A stretch of DNA of 64,000 bases. Source: Bacteroidaceae bacterium (GTDB lineage Bacteria; Bacteroidota; Bacteroidia; Bacteroidales; Bacteroidaceae). The translations under genes and the position numbers were made by a program. The notes under the pieces were generated by a model. The model was not told the origin of the DNA and made no database searches. It worked only from the letters and a program-made list of their open reading frames with translations. Shown one piece after another: positions 8,521 through 16,781 of the stretch (position 1 is its first letter; each line of letters begins with the position of its first letter). Location: positions 1 through 64,000 of the forward strand of contig JAFUKC010000002.1 in the NCBI GenBank assembly GCA_017467885.1. Direction: 5' to 3'.

Positions 8521-9780
8521 TTATATCCGCTCGGTGGTTGCCGTATCGAGTAAGAAATCGTAGATACTTATCGTCTGAATGCCACTTTCATCACTCCATG
8601 GCTTGGTATGCTCACCCACAATCAGGAGTTTTCGGAAAGAATCCCCCACCAATCGCAACGAACGTTTTTCCTGTTCCATTTTCTCCTCGTCCGGCATACG
8701 CCAAGCCGATTGGATATAAATGCGTTCACTGCCTTTGTTGCAAACAAAATCGACTTCCAGTGTCACTCGTTGCTGCTGTCCCTCGGCATTACGGATACGG
8801 TGATAGATGTTGCCCACATCCACCAGCCAGCCACGCTGACGCATTTCGTTATAAATCACGTTCTCCATCAAATGGGTAGGCTCATTTTGTCGGAACGAAA
8901 GAATGGCATTCCGAAGACCTATATCCTGATAATAGCATTTATATAACGACCCGATATATTTGCGTCCCTTGATGTCGTACCTTTCGGATTTCTCTATCAA
9001 GAAGGCATCCTGCATATATCCCATATAGGCCGAAACGGTTTTGTCGGAAATGTCCTGCACTTTGCTGACGGACTTGAATGTATTGGCAATATTGGAAGCG
9101 TTGACCGGTGCTCCTATACTGGAAGCAATAGTTTTGGAAAGCTCTTCAAACTCAGGCTTCAGTTCGATGTTGTTCCGTTCGTAGATGTCACGCAGATACA
9201 CGGTGCGATACAGACGACGCAGGAAGTCCGCTTTCTTATCGTCGCCATCTTGTGTGAGCAATTGTGGAAGTCCTCCATACATCAGATACTCAGCCCAACC
9301 ATCTTCTTTAGTGCTCTCATACGCAGACATAAATTCCTTGAACGACAAAGGCCATACATGGATTTCATCGCCTCTGCCACGAAATTCGGTCACGACATCC
9401 GATGAAAGGAATCGGGAATTGGAGCCTGTGACATACACATCCGTACCCTCGGTTACGGACAGCGTGGAGAGTACTTCAACAAAATCGTTTACTTCCTGCA
9501 CCTCATCAATGATGATATAGTAGGTGGAATCGTCCAACATCTTGCTTTCTACCCAATCCAACAAGTAGTCCGGGTCTTTGAATGCCTTGTTCTTTCGACT
9601 TTCCATGTCAATGATTAGGATGTGGTCTTCATTTACACCGTCATCAAGCAGATGTTGACGGAACAGTTTCTTCAGGAGAAACGATTTTCCCGAACGGCGC
9701 AATCCGGTAATGATTTTTATAAGTCCATTTCCCTTAGACCGCTGGAGTTTTTCAATATAGGTCTTTCTGTCTATAACCAT
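8521..9780 (-). CDS. AAA ATPase with DUF4143-type C-terminal domain
   Basis: 419 residues. The Walker A motif GLRRSGKS is at residues 26-33 and Walker B IIIDEVQEV at 89-97; VYVTGSNSRFLS near 115 is the usual sensor region of this family. The rest resembles the DUF4143 domain of the large prokaryotic AAA_14 group. These proteins are common in Bacteroidales accessory regions. Their role is not established, with some proposed links to defence or to toxin-antitoxin-like functions. It is monocistronic, transcribed from its own promoter region and convergent with DUF6261. Chosen start agrees with the usual N-terminus (IDRKTYIEKL). Confidence 0.85.
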   Translation of the reverse strand: MVIDRKTYIEKLQRSKGNGLIKIITGLRRSGKSFLLKKLFRQHLLDDGVNEDHILIIDMESRKNKAFKDPDYLLDWVESKMLDDSTYYIIIDEVQEVNDFVEVLSTLSVTEGTDVYVTGSNSRFLSSDVVTEFRGRGDEIHVWPLSFKEFMSAYESTKEDGWAEYLMYGGLPQLLTQDGDDKKADFLRRLYRTVYLRDIYERNNIELKPEFEELSKTIASSIGAPVNASNIANTFKSVSKVQDISDKTVSAYMGYMQDAFLIEKSERYDIKGRKYIGSLYKCYYQDIGLRNAILSFRQNEPTHLMENVIYNEMRQRGWLVDVGNIYHRIRNAEGQQQRVTLEVDFVCNKGSERIYIQSAWRMPDEEKMEQEKRSLRLVGDSFRKLLIVGEHTKPWSDESGIQTISIYDFLLDTATTERI

Positions 9781-9794
9781 TTTCTACGAATTTG

Positions 9795-9828
9795 TGTCAC
9801 GTGTGACAATTTTTCGGAGACAAAGATA
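9795..9828 (-). promoter_or_regulatory. Promoter -7 element and inverted repeat before the ATPase gene
   Basis: On the minus strand TATCTTTG (9828-9821) matches the Bacteroidota -7 consensus TAnnTTTG. Between it and the ATG lies TGTCA-CGTG-TGACA (9795-9808), an inverted repeat in the presumed 5' leader that could be an operator. No good -33 element is visible at the right distance. Confidence 0.4.
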
Positions 9829-9875
9829 CATCTTTCTATTGAATATAAGTCGTATTACGAGAAAAAATCTTTTCT

Positions 9876-10244
9876 TCAATTACGATATTGATTGATGTGT
9901 CCTGTCGGAATATACATACTAATCCATTTTTCTTGTCGCTGGCATAAACTCTCCAACACCTTTTTTCTTATCCTGCTTGCCTCATAGGTATTCAATCGAA
10001 ACGCAAGAGCAATGACCACTTCAAGGTTGTAGAATGTAGCCCAACTTTTAGGTGTAGCCAAATCACATCGTTGGGTGGTTACAGGGCAAAGTGCTCCACT
10101 CTTGTATATCGCTTTTATAGCGGCTCGGAGTGTCGGGGCTATCACCCCGAACAACTCCACCAACTCCATTTCAGACATCCAAACATTACCGCTTGGGATA
10201 TTCACACTGCCGTTTTCGCTGATTGTTATAATTGCTCGTTCCAT
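9876..10244 (-). CDS. Integrase-linked small protein, partly RhuM-like
   Basis: 122 residues, no signal peptide. The C-terminal half (FYNLEVVIALAFRLNTYEAS) resembles the RhuM-type pattern in which a YNLD segment precedes a hydrophobic helix and RIR-K. The start is one base after the integrase stop (ATGTAATATG), so it is translationally coupled to the integrase and probably belongs to the same mobile element. Homologues beside integrases are frequent in Bacteroidales integrated elements. The function is not known to me; a DNA-binding accessory role is inference. Confidence 0.5.
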   Translation of the reverse strand: MERAIITISENGSVNIPSGNVWMSEMELVELFGVIAPTLRAAIKAIYKSGALCPVTTQRCDLATPKSWATFYNLEVVIALAFRLNTYEASRIRKKVLESLCQRQEKWISMYIPTGHINQYRN

Positions 10245-10245
10245 A

Positions 10246-11440
10246 TTACATTGCTATTGAAATTTCACTAAACGATTGATTAAGACGATTACCGAACATC
10301 GTCAAATCCTTGTCGATTTTCTCGGTGGTAATCTTAGCATATTTTTGTGTTGTTGTAATGTTAGTATGCCCCAATACTCTGCTTACACTCTCAATGGGAA
10401 CACCCTTGCTGAGAGCCAATGTCGCGAACCCATGACGTGCAACGTGAGTGGTCAAAGGAAAACTGCAACCAAGGGCCAGACCTACACCTTTCAGGAATTG
10501 GTTGTACTTTTGGTTGGAGGTGATATGCAGCTTGTAATCGTTCCGTTCCAAAATCTTTTGGGTATAAGGAAGAATGGGGTGATGAATTCTTCGCCCGTCT
10601 TCATGCGATGACCATCAATGTAATCGTGACCATCCACCGTTATGATGTGTTGGGTGTAGTCGAACGACTTGGCATCGCTGTATGCCATGCCCGTGAAAAT
10701 CTGAAAGAGGAAGAAGTCAAGGTATTTGTTGGCTGCTCTATCTGATGACTCTTCACGGATAGCTATCAGTCGCTTGATTTGTTCTTTGGTGAGATGTGGA
10801 CGTTCGCCCTTTTCACCCCGTTTGTCTTGAAAACGGTTGTATGGATTCTCTTTGATGAGCCCCAAACGGGAAGCTTCGCTGACGTAACTCTTGAATCGCT
10901 TGTGATAATTGTGAATGGCAGCTTGGCTACGTACAATAGGTTTGCCTGTCGAAGTGAAGGTTTGTTCTTCGCGGATGAACATATCAAACTCGTAGATGTG
11001 TGGAAGGGTAACATCATCAAAGGTCTTGAATTTGCCAAAACGAAGAAGGACTTTGTAGGTGGTCAAGTGTCCCTTGCGTGTTCCTTCTCTCATTTTACGG
11101 GATTGAATACGTTCGCGCATCCATGTCATGAAGTTGCGTCGGTTACTACCATCCGATGACAGATAGGTTTTGAATTGTTGCGTAGTCATATCGTCACCAT
11201 TCACTTCCATGGCAATGATGATACGTTCAAACTCCGTCACCTTCTTTTGAATCTGTTCGTTGTAAGTGGCTGCTTTGGGATGGTTGACTACCATGCCATC
11301 CTTCCATTGGGTGGTATTCAGAAAGATACCGATTGAAAAGTAGAAACGTTCACGACCCAGACAACGATTTCTAGGGCTGCACAAGTGACCTCACTTGCTT
11401 GTTTTCGTCTGTTGAAAACAGTTCGAACCCTATTGTTCAT
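10246..11440 (-). pseudogene. Tyrosine recombinase/integrase broken by two single-base frameshifts
   Basis: The gene reads from ATG 11440 (MNNRVRTVFNRRKQ), shifts near 11366 (loss of one base in GAAATCGTTGTC restores EIRCLGRERFYFS), continues to about 10577 and shifts again (one G missing from the run 10576-10579 restores [16 protein letters not shown]). The repaired product is about 400 residues, the size of Bacteroidales element integrases. It has an N-terminal SAM-like domain, a catalytic domain with FTGMAYSDAKS in place of the usual first Arg box, [21 protein letters not shown] and a final Tyr nucleophile. A sequencing error is less likely because there are two lesions, but raw reads would decide. 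It is next to tRNA-Lys once the IS is removed. Confidence 0.8.
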
Positions 11441-11442
11441 AG

Positions 11443-11485
11443 TGTAACACATTTGTGAGGAGTGTAACACAACTGCTGTAACACA
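11443..11485. repeat. Three direct copies of TGTAACACA upstream of the integrase
   Basis: TGTAACACA occurs at 11443-11451, 11463-11471 and 11477-11485, starting 3 bases before the integrase start codon. Short direct repeats beside an integrase gene are typical of arm-type sites for the recombinase or excisionase, or of operators. That role is inference. Confidence 0.55.
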
Positions 11486-11535
11486 AAAACCGTCCGAAAG
11501 TGGCTTTTTATGTCCAACGGTGTCACCTTTACCTC

Positions 11536-11543
11536 TTTTTTTT
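11536..11543. repeat. Left 8-bp target duplication of the IS (T8)
   Basis: Eight Ts directly outside the left inverted repeat, matched by eight Ts at 12857-12864. An 8-bp duplication is the known size for ISL3 elements. Confidence 0.8.
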
Positions 11544-12856
11544 GGTTCATCCGACATTTCGAGTGATGTTATGATATAAACGAGAAGAAAACCGCTATTC
11601 TTTTGTATATTTGAGTTTGCAAGAACAAAAATACAAATATGAACAGCAGTTTTCTATATCATGCTTGGGGTCTTTACACCCTTGAATGCACTCGTGAGGA
11701 ATACAAAGGTAATACAATAATCCTTCATGTCCAAACAAAAGAGCGGATAAAGACGTGTCCGAATTGTGGCAAGCGTAATTTTGTGAAGAATGGTTATCGT
11801 TTTCGTGATTTTGTAGGTCTTCCCATAGGAGGCAAGAAGGTAATCTTGCACATGAAGGTACAGCGCTACAAGTGCAAGGATTGCAATTTCGACCAGCAAG
11901 AGCATATTCCCTTTGCCACTGGCAGTCGCAGCTATACGCATCGTTTTGCCAAGTATGTGGTTGATTTGCTTCGTGGCATGACTCTACAGGATGTGTCTAA
12001 TCATCTCGGTGTATCTTGGGATACAGTTAAGGATATACACTCCACTTACCTGGAACGCCACTATAGTCCTCCCTCTTTGGAGGGTGTGGAGAATATCGGC
12101 ATAGACGAGTTTGCCATCCGTAAGGGGCATGTGTACAAAACCATAGTGGTAGATCTGGACAGCGGTCGGATTCTTTATGTCGGAGACGGCAAAGGAGCCG
12201 ATGCCCTAATGGGCTTCTGGAAGAAACTCAAACGCAAGGGCATAAGGATAAAGCATGTGGCAACGGACCTGTCAGCTGCATTCATTGCCTCCGTAATGGA
12301 AAACTGCCCAGAGGCGACATTGGTGTTCGACCATTTCCATGTTGTCAAACTGATGAACGAGAAACTGGATGATATTAGACGAAAAGCATACAGCATGGAG
12401 AAAGACGTAAACAAGCGAAAGGTGCTCAAAGGAACAAGATATCTTCTATTGGGCAATGGAACAGACATCTTCGATAAACAGTACAAAACCAGACTCGATA
12501 ATGCACTTGCCATGAACGAACCTCTATCAAAGGCGTATTATCTGAAGGAACAACTCAGAGAGATATGGATGCAGCCGATGAAGTCCATGGCAGAGGATAT
12601 CCTTGATGACTGGGTAAAGCAGGCCGAGCAGAGTAAGATACCGCAACTGATGAAAATGGCTACGACTATAAAAGCATACAGAAGGGGAATTCTATCCTGG
12701 TATGACTGCCATATCTCAACAGGAAAAGTAGAGGGAATCAACAACAAGATAAAGGTGATGAAAAGAAAAGCATATGGATTCAGGGATGAGAGGTATTTTA
12801 AGCTAAGGCTCTATGCACTACATGACTGCCGTATCACTCGAAATGTCGGATGAACC
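11544..12856 (+). mobile_element. Complete ISL3-family insertion sequence, 1313 bp
   Basis: Perfect 24-bp terminal inverted repeats: 11544-11567 begins GGTTCATCCGACATTTCGAG, and 12833-12856 is its exact reverse complement. Both ends are flanked by TTTTTTTT. One intact transposase gene fills the element and its last codons lie inside the right repeat. Perfect ends and duplication indicate recent insertion. It has separated the integrase and its upstream repeats from the tRNA-Lys gene. Confidence 0.95.
11639..12853 (+). CDS. ISL3-family transposase
   Basis: 404 residues. An N-terminal zinc finger has CPNC at 40-43 and CKDC at 79-82, a helix-turn-helix lies around 112-135 (MTLQDVSNHLGVSWDTV), and the DDE catalytic domain contains IGIDEFA (Asp156), VFDHFHVVK (Asp231) and KVEGINNKIK (Glu365). 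Length and motif order fit ISL3 transposases, which move DNA by cut-and-paste. The frame is intact and the stop codon lies within the right terminal repeat. TATATTTG at 11606-11613 could be the promoter -7 element. Confidence 0.95.
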   Translation: MNSSFLYHAWGLYTLECTREEYKGNTIILHVQTKERIKTCPNCGKRNFVKNGYRFRDFVGLPIGGKKVILHMKVQRYKCKDCNFDQQEHIPFATGSRSYTHRFAKYVVDLLRGMTLQDVSNHLGVSWDTVKDIHSTYLERHYSPPSLEGVENIGIDEFAIRKGHVYKTIVVDLDSGRILYVGDGKGADALMGFWKKLKRKGIRIKHVATDLSAAFIASVMENCPEATLVFDHFHVVKLMNEKLDDIRRKAYSMEKDVNKRKVLKGTRYLLLGNGTDIFDKQYKTRLDNALAMNEPLSKAYYLKEQLREIWMQPMKSMAEDILDDWVKQAEQSKIPQLMKMATTIKAYRRGILSWYDCHISTGKVEGINNKIKVMKRKAYGFRDERYFKLRLYALHDCRITRNVG

Positions 12857-12864
12857 TTTTTTTT
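12857..12864. repeat. Right 8-bp target duplication of the IS (T8)
   Basis: Eight Ts directly outside the right inverted repeat, matching 11536-11543. Confidence 0.8.
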
Positions 12865-12942
12865 ATTGGTGCCACACTCAATGTGAATACCTAATAGTGA
12901 TTTGTAACCTTTTGATAATCAAAGGCGATGTGGCTATATAAA

Positions 12943-12973
12943 AAGAAAGGTACTCAATCGAGTACCCTTCTTT
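12943..12973 (-). terminator. Terminator of tRNA-Lys
   Basis: GGTACTC-AATC-GAGTACC (12949-12966) with flanking purine/pyrimidine pairing; on the minus strand it ends in TTTCTTTTT. It begins 4 bases after the tRNA 3' end. Confidence 0.8.
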
Positions 12974-12976
12974 CAG

Positions 12977-13049
12977 TGATTCGCCTGGGGCTCGAACCCA
13001 GGACCCCATCCTTAAAAGGGATGTGCTCTACCTGCTGAGCTAGCGAATC
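12977..13049 (-). tRNA. tRNA-Lys (anticodon UUU)
   Basis: On the minus strand a 73-base cloverleaf: acceptor stem GATTCGC/GCGAATC, D arm GCTCAGCAGGTAGAGC, anticodon arm CATCC-CTTTTAA-GGATG (anticodon TTT), T arm with GGTTCGAGCCC, and discriminator A. CCA is not encoded, as is normal in Bacteroidota. Its 3' end faces the decayed integrase, the usual arrangement for tRNA-targeted integration. Confidence 0.95.
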
Positions 13050-13150
13050 TACCTATGTGCCGTTAAGCGAGTGCAAAGATAGGCATAATTTTTCTATCTG
13101 CAAATTTTTTGGCGGCTTTTTGTTTATTTTTTTAATTTGGTGCCGATTTT

Positions 13151-14296
13151 TTATTCTTCTATAGTTGCATCGACAGTTTCGGGAGTGTTGTCATCGTCTG
13201 TCACTATGGTTTCACCGCGTTGTATGCTTATCATCTCGTGATAGCGTTTTGTATATCCGATAAGCAGTGTGGTGATTGGCAGTGCCACAATCATTCCAAG
13301 AATGCCCAGCAAGTGCCCCCAAATGGCTAATGATAATAGGATGATGGCGGGGTGAAGGTTCATTCGTCTGCCCATGATTCCGGGGACAAGTATAAGGTCT
13401 TGTATAGCTTGCACAATAAGCATCACTGCTGCAGCCGAAAGTAACACTATCCAGAAGTTGTCTCCTGTGTTGGCTGCTTTAAGCAAGGCCAATATTGTCA
13501 TGGGAAGCAGCGATACAAGTTGCAGATAGGGTACAAGGTTAAGTAATCCTACAAAAAGGCCGAATGCGATTGCCAAAGGAAAGTCAATAATTACAAAGCC
13601 TATAGAGAAAAGTATCCCCACGCACAGAGCAACAAGAGCCTGCCCACGAAAATATTGGTTCATTCCATTTGTGAGGTCTTCGGACAGTTTTGTTGCCATC
13701 TCGCGCCAACGTACAGGGAGGAACAATTTCCATTCATCGGCAAGTTTCTCGTAATCGAGCAGTATGAAAAAGACATATAACAGTGCTATGCACCACGAGA
13801 AAATGTGCACCAAAAAGCCTATGGTGCCTACAACTATCGATTCTGTGTGTCGATAAATCTGTTGCATAATATCCTGTACACCGGTACTTTGCATCAGCTG
13901 TACTATTCCTTGGTCGTTGCCGTATTCCTTTATGAATTCTATTACGGCCGGTGAAATAGAGGGGTTATTTATCTGGTTGCTGAAGAAGGCTGCAATTACA
14001 TTTTTTAGTGTGGCAAACTCCTCTATTATCGATGGCAACACAAGCACAACCGATGATGCTATTATTACTATAGCAAGAAATAGTACTGCCAAAATCGACA
14101 GCAAGCGCGACTTAAGGCGCAGTCTGTATTGAAAGAAACACACGGCCGGGTATAACAGATAGGCTGCAAGCCATGCGACGGCAAAAGGCAACAGCACACT
14201 GCCCAGATAATTTAGAACCGCATATAGGATTGCTATTGTCATTAGCAACAGCAGTATGTGTAGAAAACGTCCTAACGTAACCTCTTGATTTCTCAT
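13151..14296 (-). CDS. AI-2E family transporter (membrane permease)
   Basis: 381 residues with about eight hydrophobic segments, a long amphipathic loop between residues 85 and 150, and a C-terminal region carrying SIGFVIIDFPLAIAFG and GLLNLVPYLQLVSLLP. These are hallmarks of the AI-2E/PerM family. Some members export autoinducer-2 and others act as Na+/H+ antiporters, so the substrate here is undetermined. The C-terminus (TPETVDATIEE) is a short acidic cytoplasmic tail. It is a single gene, divergent from the sigma-factor operon. Confidence 0.85.
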   Translation of the reverse strand: MRNQEVTLGRFLHILLLLMTIAILYAVLNYLGSVLLPFAVAWLAAYLLYPAVCFFQYRLRLKSRLLSILAVLFLAIVIIASSVVLVLPSIIEEFATLKNVIAAFFSNQINNPSISPAVIEFIKEYGNDQGIVQLMQSTGVQDIMQQIYRHTESIVVGTIGFLVHIFSWCIALLYVFFILLDYEKLADEWKLFLPVRWREMATKLSEDLTNGMNQYFRGQALVALCVGILFSIGFVIIDFPLAIAFGLFVGLLNLVPYLQLVSLLPMTILALLKAANTGDNFWIVLLSAAAVMLIVQAIQDLILVPGIMGRRMNLHPAIILLSLAIWGHLLGILGMIVALPITTLLIGYTKRYHEMISIQRGETIVTDDDNTPETVDATIEE

Positions 14297-14337
14297 TTTT
14301 TTTTGTTTTTTTGGTGTGCTAATATAACTATAAAATT

Positions 14338-14357
14338 AAGAAGCTGTTTAAATTTAT
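14338..14357 (+). repeat. Dispersed intergenic motif, copy 1
   Basis: AAGAAGCTGTTTAAATTTAT. Related copies occur at 24038, 35558, 40798 (reverse) and 50703, all between genes. Confidence 0.6.
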
Positions 14358-14458
14358 CTTAAAAAAACGACATCTAAAATCAACAGGCATAAATTCGAAT
14401 AGTTTATAAATAACATTATAAAATGTTTATAAAAAACTGTTTATATTTGTAATATTTT

Positions 14459-14492
14459 CAATCTTTGTTCGTCTTATATAAAACAAAGATTG
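14459..14492. promoter_or_regulatory. Inverted repeat upstream of the sigma-factor gene
   Basis: CAATCTTTGT (14459-14468) and ACAAAGATTG (14483-14492) form a perfect 10-bp inverted repeat with a 14-base spacer, 40 bases before the sigma gene. No T-run follows, so it is more likely an operator or leader hairpin than a terminator. Each arm contains CTTTG, like a -7 element. Confidence 0.4.
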
Positions 14493-14532
14493 AGCCAATT
14501 ATGATTTTTATTTTTGAAAAACATAGCAACTG

Positions 14533-15015
14533 ATGACGCCACAACTTTTTAAGGAGCGTTTTCTTGTAATAAGCGGGTGGTTGTACAGTATTGCTTTTAG
14601 TTTTTTGGGTAACAGATGCGATGCCGAGGACGCTGTACAGACATTATTCTTGAAACTATGGCAGTTGCGCGAGGAATTGGATGATGTTGAAAATGTCAGG
14701 GCATATTGCCGGCAGATGTTACTGAATATTTGTATCGACCGGTGGCGACAGATAAATTATCGTGGGGCAGATGTGCCGGAGCGTGATTTACCCGACACCG
14801 GTACTGTAGACGAGCTTGAAGCACGCAGCCAGGAAGAATATATAAGGTGGTGTATAGAAAGTTTGCCCGACAGACAGCAACGCATTATATTGATGAGTAT
14901 GAGCGGTGCAAAGGGTAAAGATATTGCCGAGGTCACCGGTTTAAGTATAGAAAACGTGAGAACCACACTTTCGAGAATCAGAAAATTATTAAGAAAGAAA
15001 TATAACGAGGGATAG
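14533..15015 (+). CDS. RNA polymerase ECF-type sigma-70 factor
   Basis: 160 residues, the usual ECF size. Region 2 spans about 1-75 (GNRCDAEDAVQTLFLKLW is the region 2.2-2.4 core) and region 4 about 105-158 (LPDRQQRIILMSMSGAKGKD, then a helix-turn-helix with TGLSIENVRTTLSRIRKLL). It directs RNA polymerase to a small regulon, probably this operon and envelope genes. The next gene starts 6 bases after its stop and encodes a membrane protein likely to act as its anti-sigma partner. Confidence 0.9.
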   Translation: MTPQLFKERFLVISGWLYSIAFSFLGNRCDAEDAVQTLFLKLWQLREELDDVENVRAYCRQMLLNICIDRWRQINYRGADVPERDLPDTGTVDELEARSQEEYIRWCIESLPDRQQRIILMSMSGAKGKDIAEVTGLSIENVRTTLSRIRKLLRKKYNEG

Positions 15016-15021
15016 TGTTTT

Positions 15022-15546
15022 ATGGATATAAGATTGATGATAGAGAAATTTTTCGATGGTAAAACAACCATCGAGGAGGAGCATAACTTGCAACAATATC
15101 TGTGCACGCACGGTGTCCCCGCCGATTTACAGCGCGACAAGGAACTTATTCTGTCGCTTATGAACACCCCGGTCGATGCACAGCCTCGCGAGGAGTTTGT
15201 CGGGTCTATGAAAGAGATGATTGAATGTATTTCCGCAGATGATGAATACCATGCAACCGTTTCGGTGGTCGGTAAAAAGCGACGTGTTTTGGGCCGTTTT
15301 ATGTTGTTCCGCTACTTTCTGTATGCTGCAGCAGCAGTGGCAGTTGCTTTTATAATGAAATGGCAGTTTGCTCCGGCTTCTGCTCCCGATGAAAATTTAA
15401 CATCCGAAGAGATTGCGGCTCAAATAGAAATCTCTTTCGGTCATGCGGCATTTATATTGCATAGTGGTGTAAAGTGCAGTGAAGAGACTTTTGCACAATT
15501 GAATGATATCGGGTATGCAACCATTAGTGTTAATAATCTGTTTTAG
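15022..15546 (+). CDS. Putative membrane-bound anti-sigma partner
   Basis: 174 residues: a cytoplasmic N-terminal segment of about 90 residues, one membrane helix at about 97-113 (FLYAAAAVAVAFIMKW) and an outer part of about 60 residues. The topology and tight linkage to an ECF sigma gene fit an anti-sigma factor, and the opening (IRLMIEKFFDGKTTIEEEH) resembles the short N-terminal module of Bacteroidota anti-sigma proteins. It lacks the FecR sensor domain of TonB-linked anti-sigma proteins. The role is inferred from context. Confidence 0.55.
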   Translation: MDIRLMIEKFFDGKTTIEEEHNLQQYLCTHGVPADLQRDKELILSLMNTPVDAQPREEFVGSMKEMIECISADDEYHATVSVVGKKRRVLGRFMLFRYFLYAAAAVAVAFIMKWQFAPASAPDENLTSEEIAAQIEISFGHAAFILHSGVKCSEETFAQLNDIGYATISVNNLF

Positions 15547-15572
15547 AAACGGTTTCTTAAGGAAAATGCTAT

Positions 15573-16088
15573 ATGAAAAAAATAATTTTAATTGCAATTG
15601 CCGGCTTGTTTGTATTAACGGCAAAATCGTATGCCATGGCAGGTGATAACTATGATGATATTGGTGGATTTTTCGAATATTTCGCTAGGCAATATTCGCC
15701 TAAAGTGCAATATACGCATATAACAAAAGCTATGATAAAGCATGCCTTGCCTAATGACTTACATGGAATCTCGGCCGAGAAGATAGATTTTGTAAAGAGG
15801 GTAATTGTTGCAGATGATACTGACGCTTCGAAGGAGGTGGTTGAGCTTGCAACAACACATGCCGAAAAGAACGGCTTTACAAAACTTGTTCAAACTGACA
15901 CCTCGGGTGGTGACGAGTGTCGACGAAACTATCTGTTTGTAAAGTATGGCGAGGGAGGTTTGTGCTCAATTCTTGCCATATCGATTTACTTCAAGCCTGC
16001 ACTAAATTCAAGCAGTGTGATTGCTAAATGGATGGCGACACTTATAGGTGGAACATTTACTGTAGACGAGATATCCGATATTTTATGA
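15573..16088 (+). CDS. Exported DUF4252-like protein
   Basis: 171 residues with a signal peptide of about 21 residues. The pattern of an N-terminal FFEYFARQY helix, a strand with TKAMIKHALP, a central VKRVIVADD strand and a later LFVKYGEGG turn resembles DUF4252 proteins, which are often encoded with ECF sigma factors in Bacteroidales. Biochemical function is unknown. It lies 26 bases after the anti-sigma candidate and is probably in the sigma operon, possibly as part of an envelope stress response. Family match is moderate. Confidence 0.5.
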   Translation: MKKIILIAIAGLFVLTAKSYAMAGDNYDDIGGFFEYFARQYSPKVQYTHITKAMIKHALPNDLHGISAEKIDFVKRVIVADDTDASKEVVELATTHAEKNGFTKLVQTDTSGGDECRRNYLFVKYGEGGLCSILAISIYFKPALNSSSVIAKWMATLIGGTFTVDEISDIL

Positions 16089-16153
16089 ATGAATAATCGG
16101 GAATTTACAGGCATTAATCATAAAAATAGATTTTTAACCTAAATAATATTATT

Positions 16154-16708
16154 ATGAAAAGATTATCGATGTTTTTTGTGGTAGCGGCAATGGCTGTTGT
16201 TACTTTTGCACAAACATTTAACGAGAACGATCGTAAGATGTTTAACGAAGGGCAGGTGCTTACCGAGTCCGATTTACAGTTTACCGAGGATGTAGAGTGG
16301 AACAGCGCTGATCCTAAAACAGTTTACAGCCTTCACGATGAGGGTGACGAGACCATTCTTACAATGTCACATTCCATCTATTGGGATTCGCAATGGGTTA
16401 CATTCAGTAAAGGTATTGTTATTGTGGACAGCGAAACAGGTGACAGATACCACGTGCGTGATTACGCCGATGAGGGGCTTACCATGGATAAATTGCTTAT
16501 AGTAAAAGGATGCAATGGCAAGAATGTGTTGATTCCTTTAAAATTCCCAAAGCTGAAGCGCAAGGTGGAATATATCGATGTCTACAGCTACGACCACAAG
16601 GACGACCTAAAGCCATCAAACCGCAAGAAATGCAGAACATGCCTCGGAGAGCGTTTGAGTGTTAAAAAATTGCGTAATATACATAAAGGTGTCAAGGTGT
16701 ATAAGTGA
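16154..16708 (+). CDS. Exported protein of unknown function, last gene of the sigma operon
   Basis: 184 residues with a signal peptide ending near FAQTF (about residue 19). The mature part is hydrophilic and predicted mainly beta (SLHDEGDETILTMSHSIYW, VIVDSETGDRYHVRDY), with a basic C-terminus containing one CRTC motif, a possible disulfide. I do not recognise a family. It lies 65 bases after the DUF4252-like gene and before a strong bidirectional terminator, so it is likely co-transcribed with the sigma factor. Confidence 0.6.
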   Translation: MKRLSMFFVVAAMAVVTFAQTFNENDRKMFNEGQVLTESDLQFTEDVEWNSADPKTVYSLHDEGDETILTMSHSIYWDSQWVTFSKGIVIVDSETGDRYHVRDYADEGLTMDKLLIVKGCNGKNVLIPLKFPKLKRKVEYIDVYSYDHKDDLKPSNRKKCRTCLGERLSVKKLRNIHKGVKVYK

Positions 16709-16721
16709 TTTTAATGTTATG

Positions 16722-16759
16722 TATGTGGGCTGCCGGTAAAATAACCGGCAGCCCACATA
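16722..16759. terminator. Bidirectional terminator
   Basis: A 16-bp stem TATGTGGGCTGCCGGT with its complement and loop AAAATA, between the sigma operon (+) and the thymidine kinase gene (-). Confidence 0.9.
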
Positions 16760-16781
16760 ATTATGATAAGCGGTATATGGG

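Noticed and set aside
11318..11557. Separate 79-codon gene upstream of the integrase
   Set aside because: Its middle part matches an integrase N-terminus and continues in another frame; it is explained by the frameshift near 11366.
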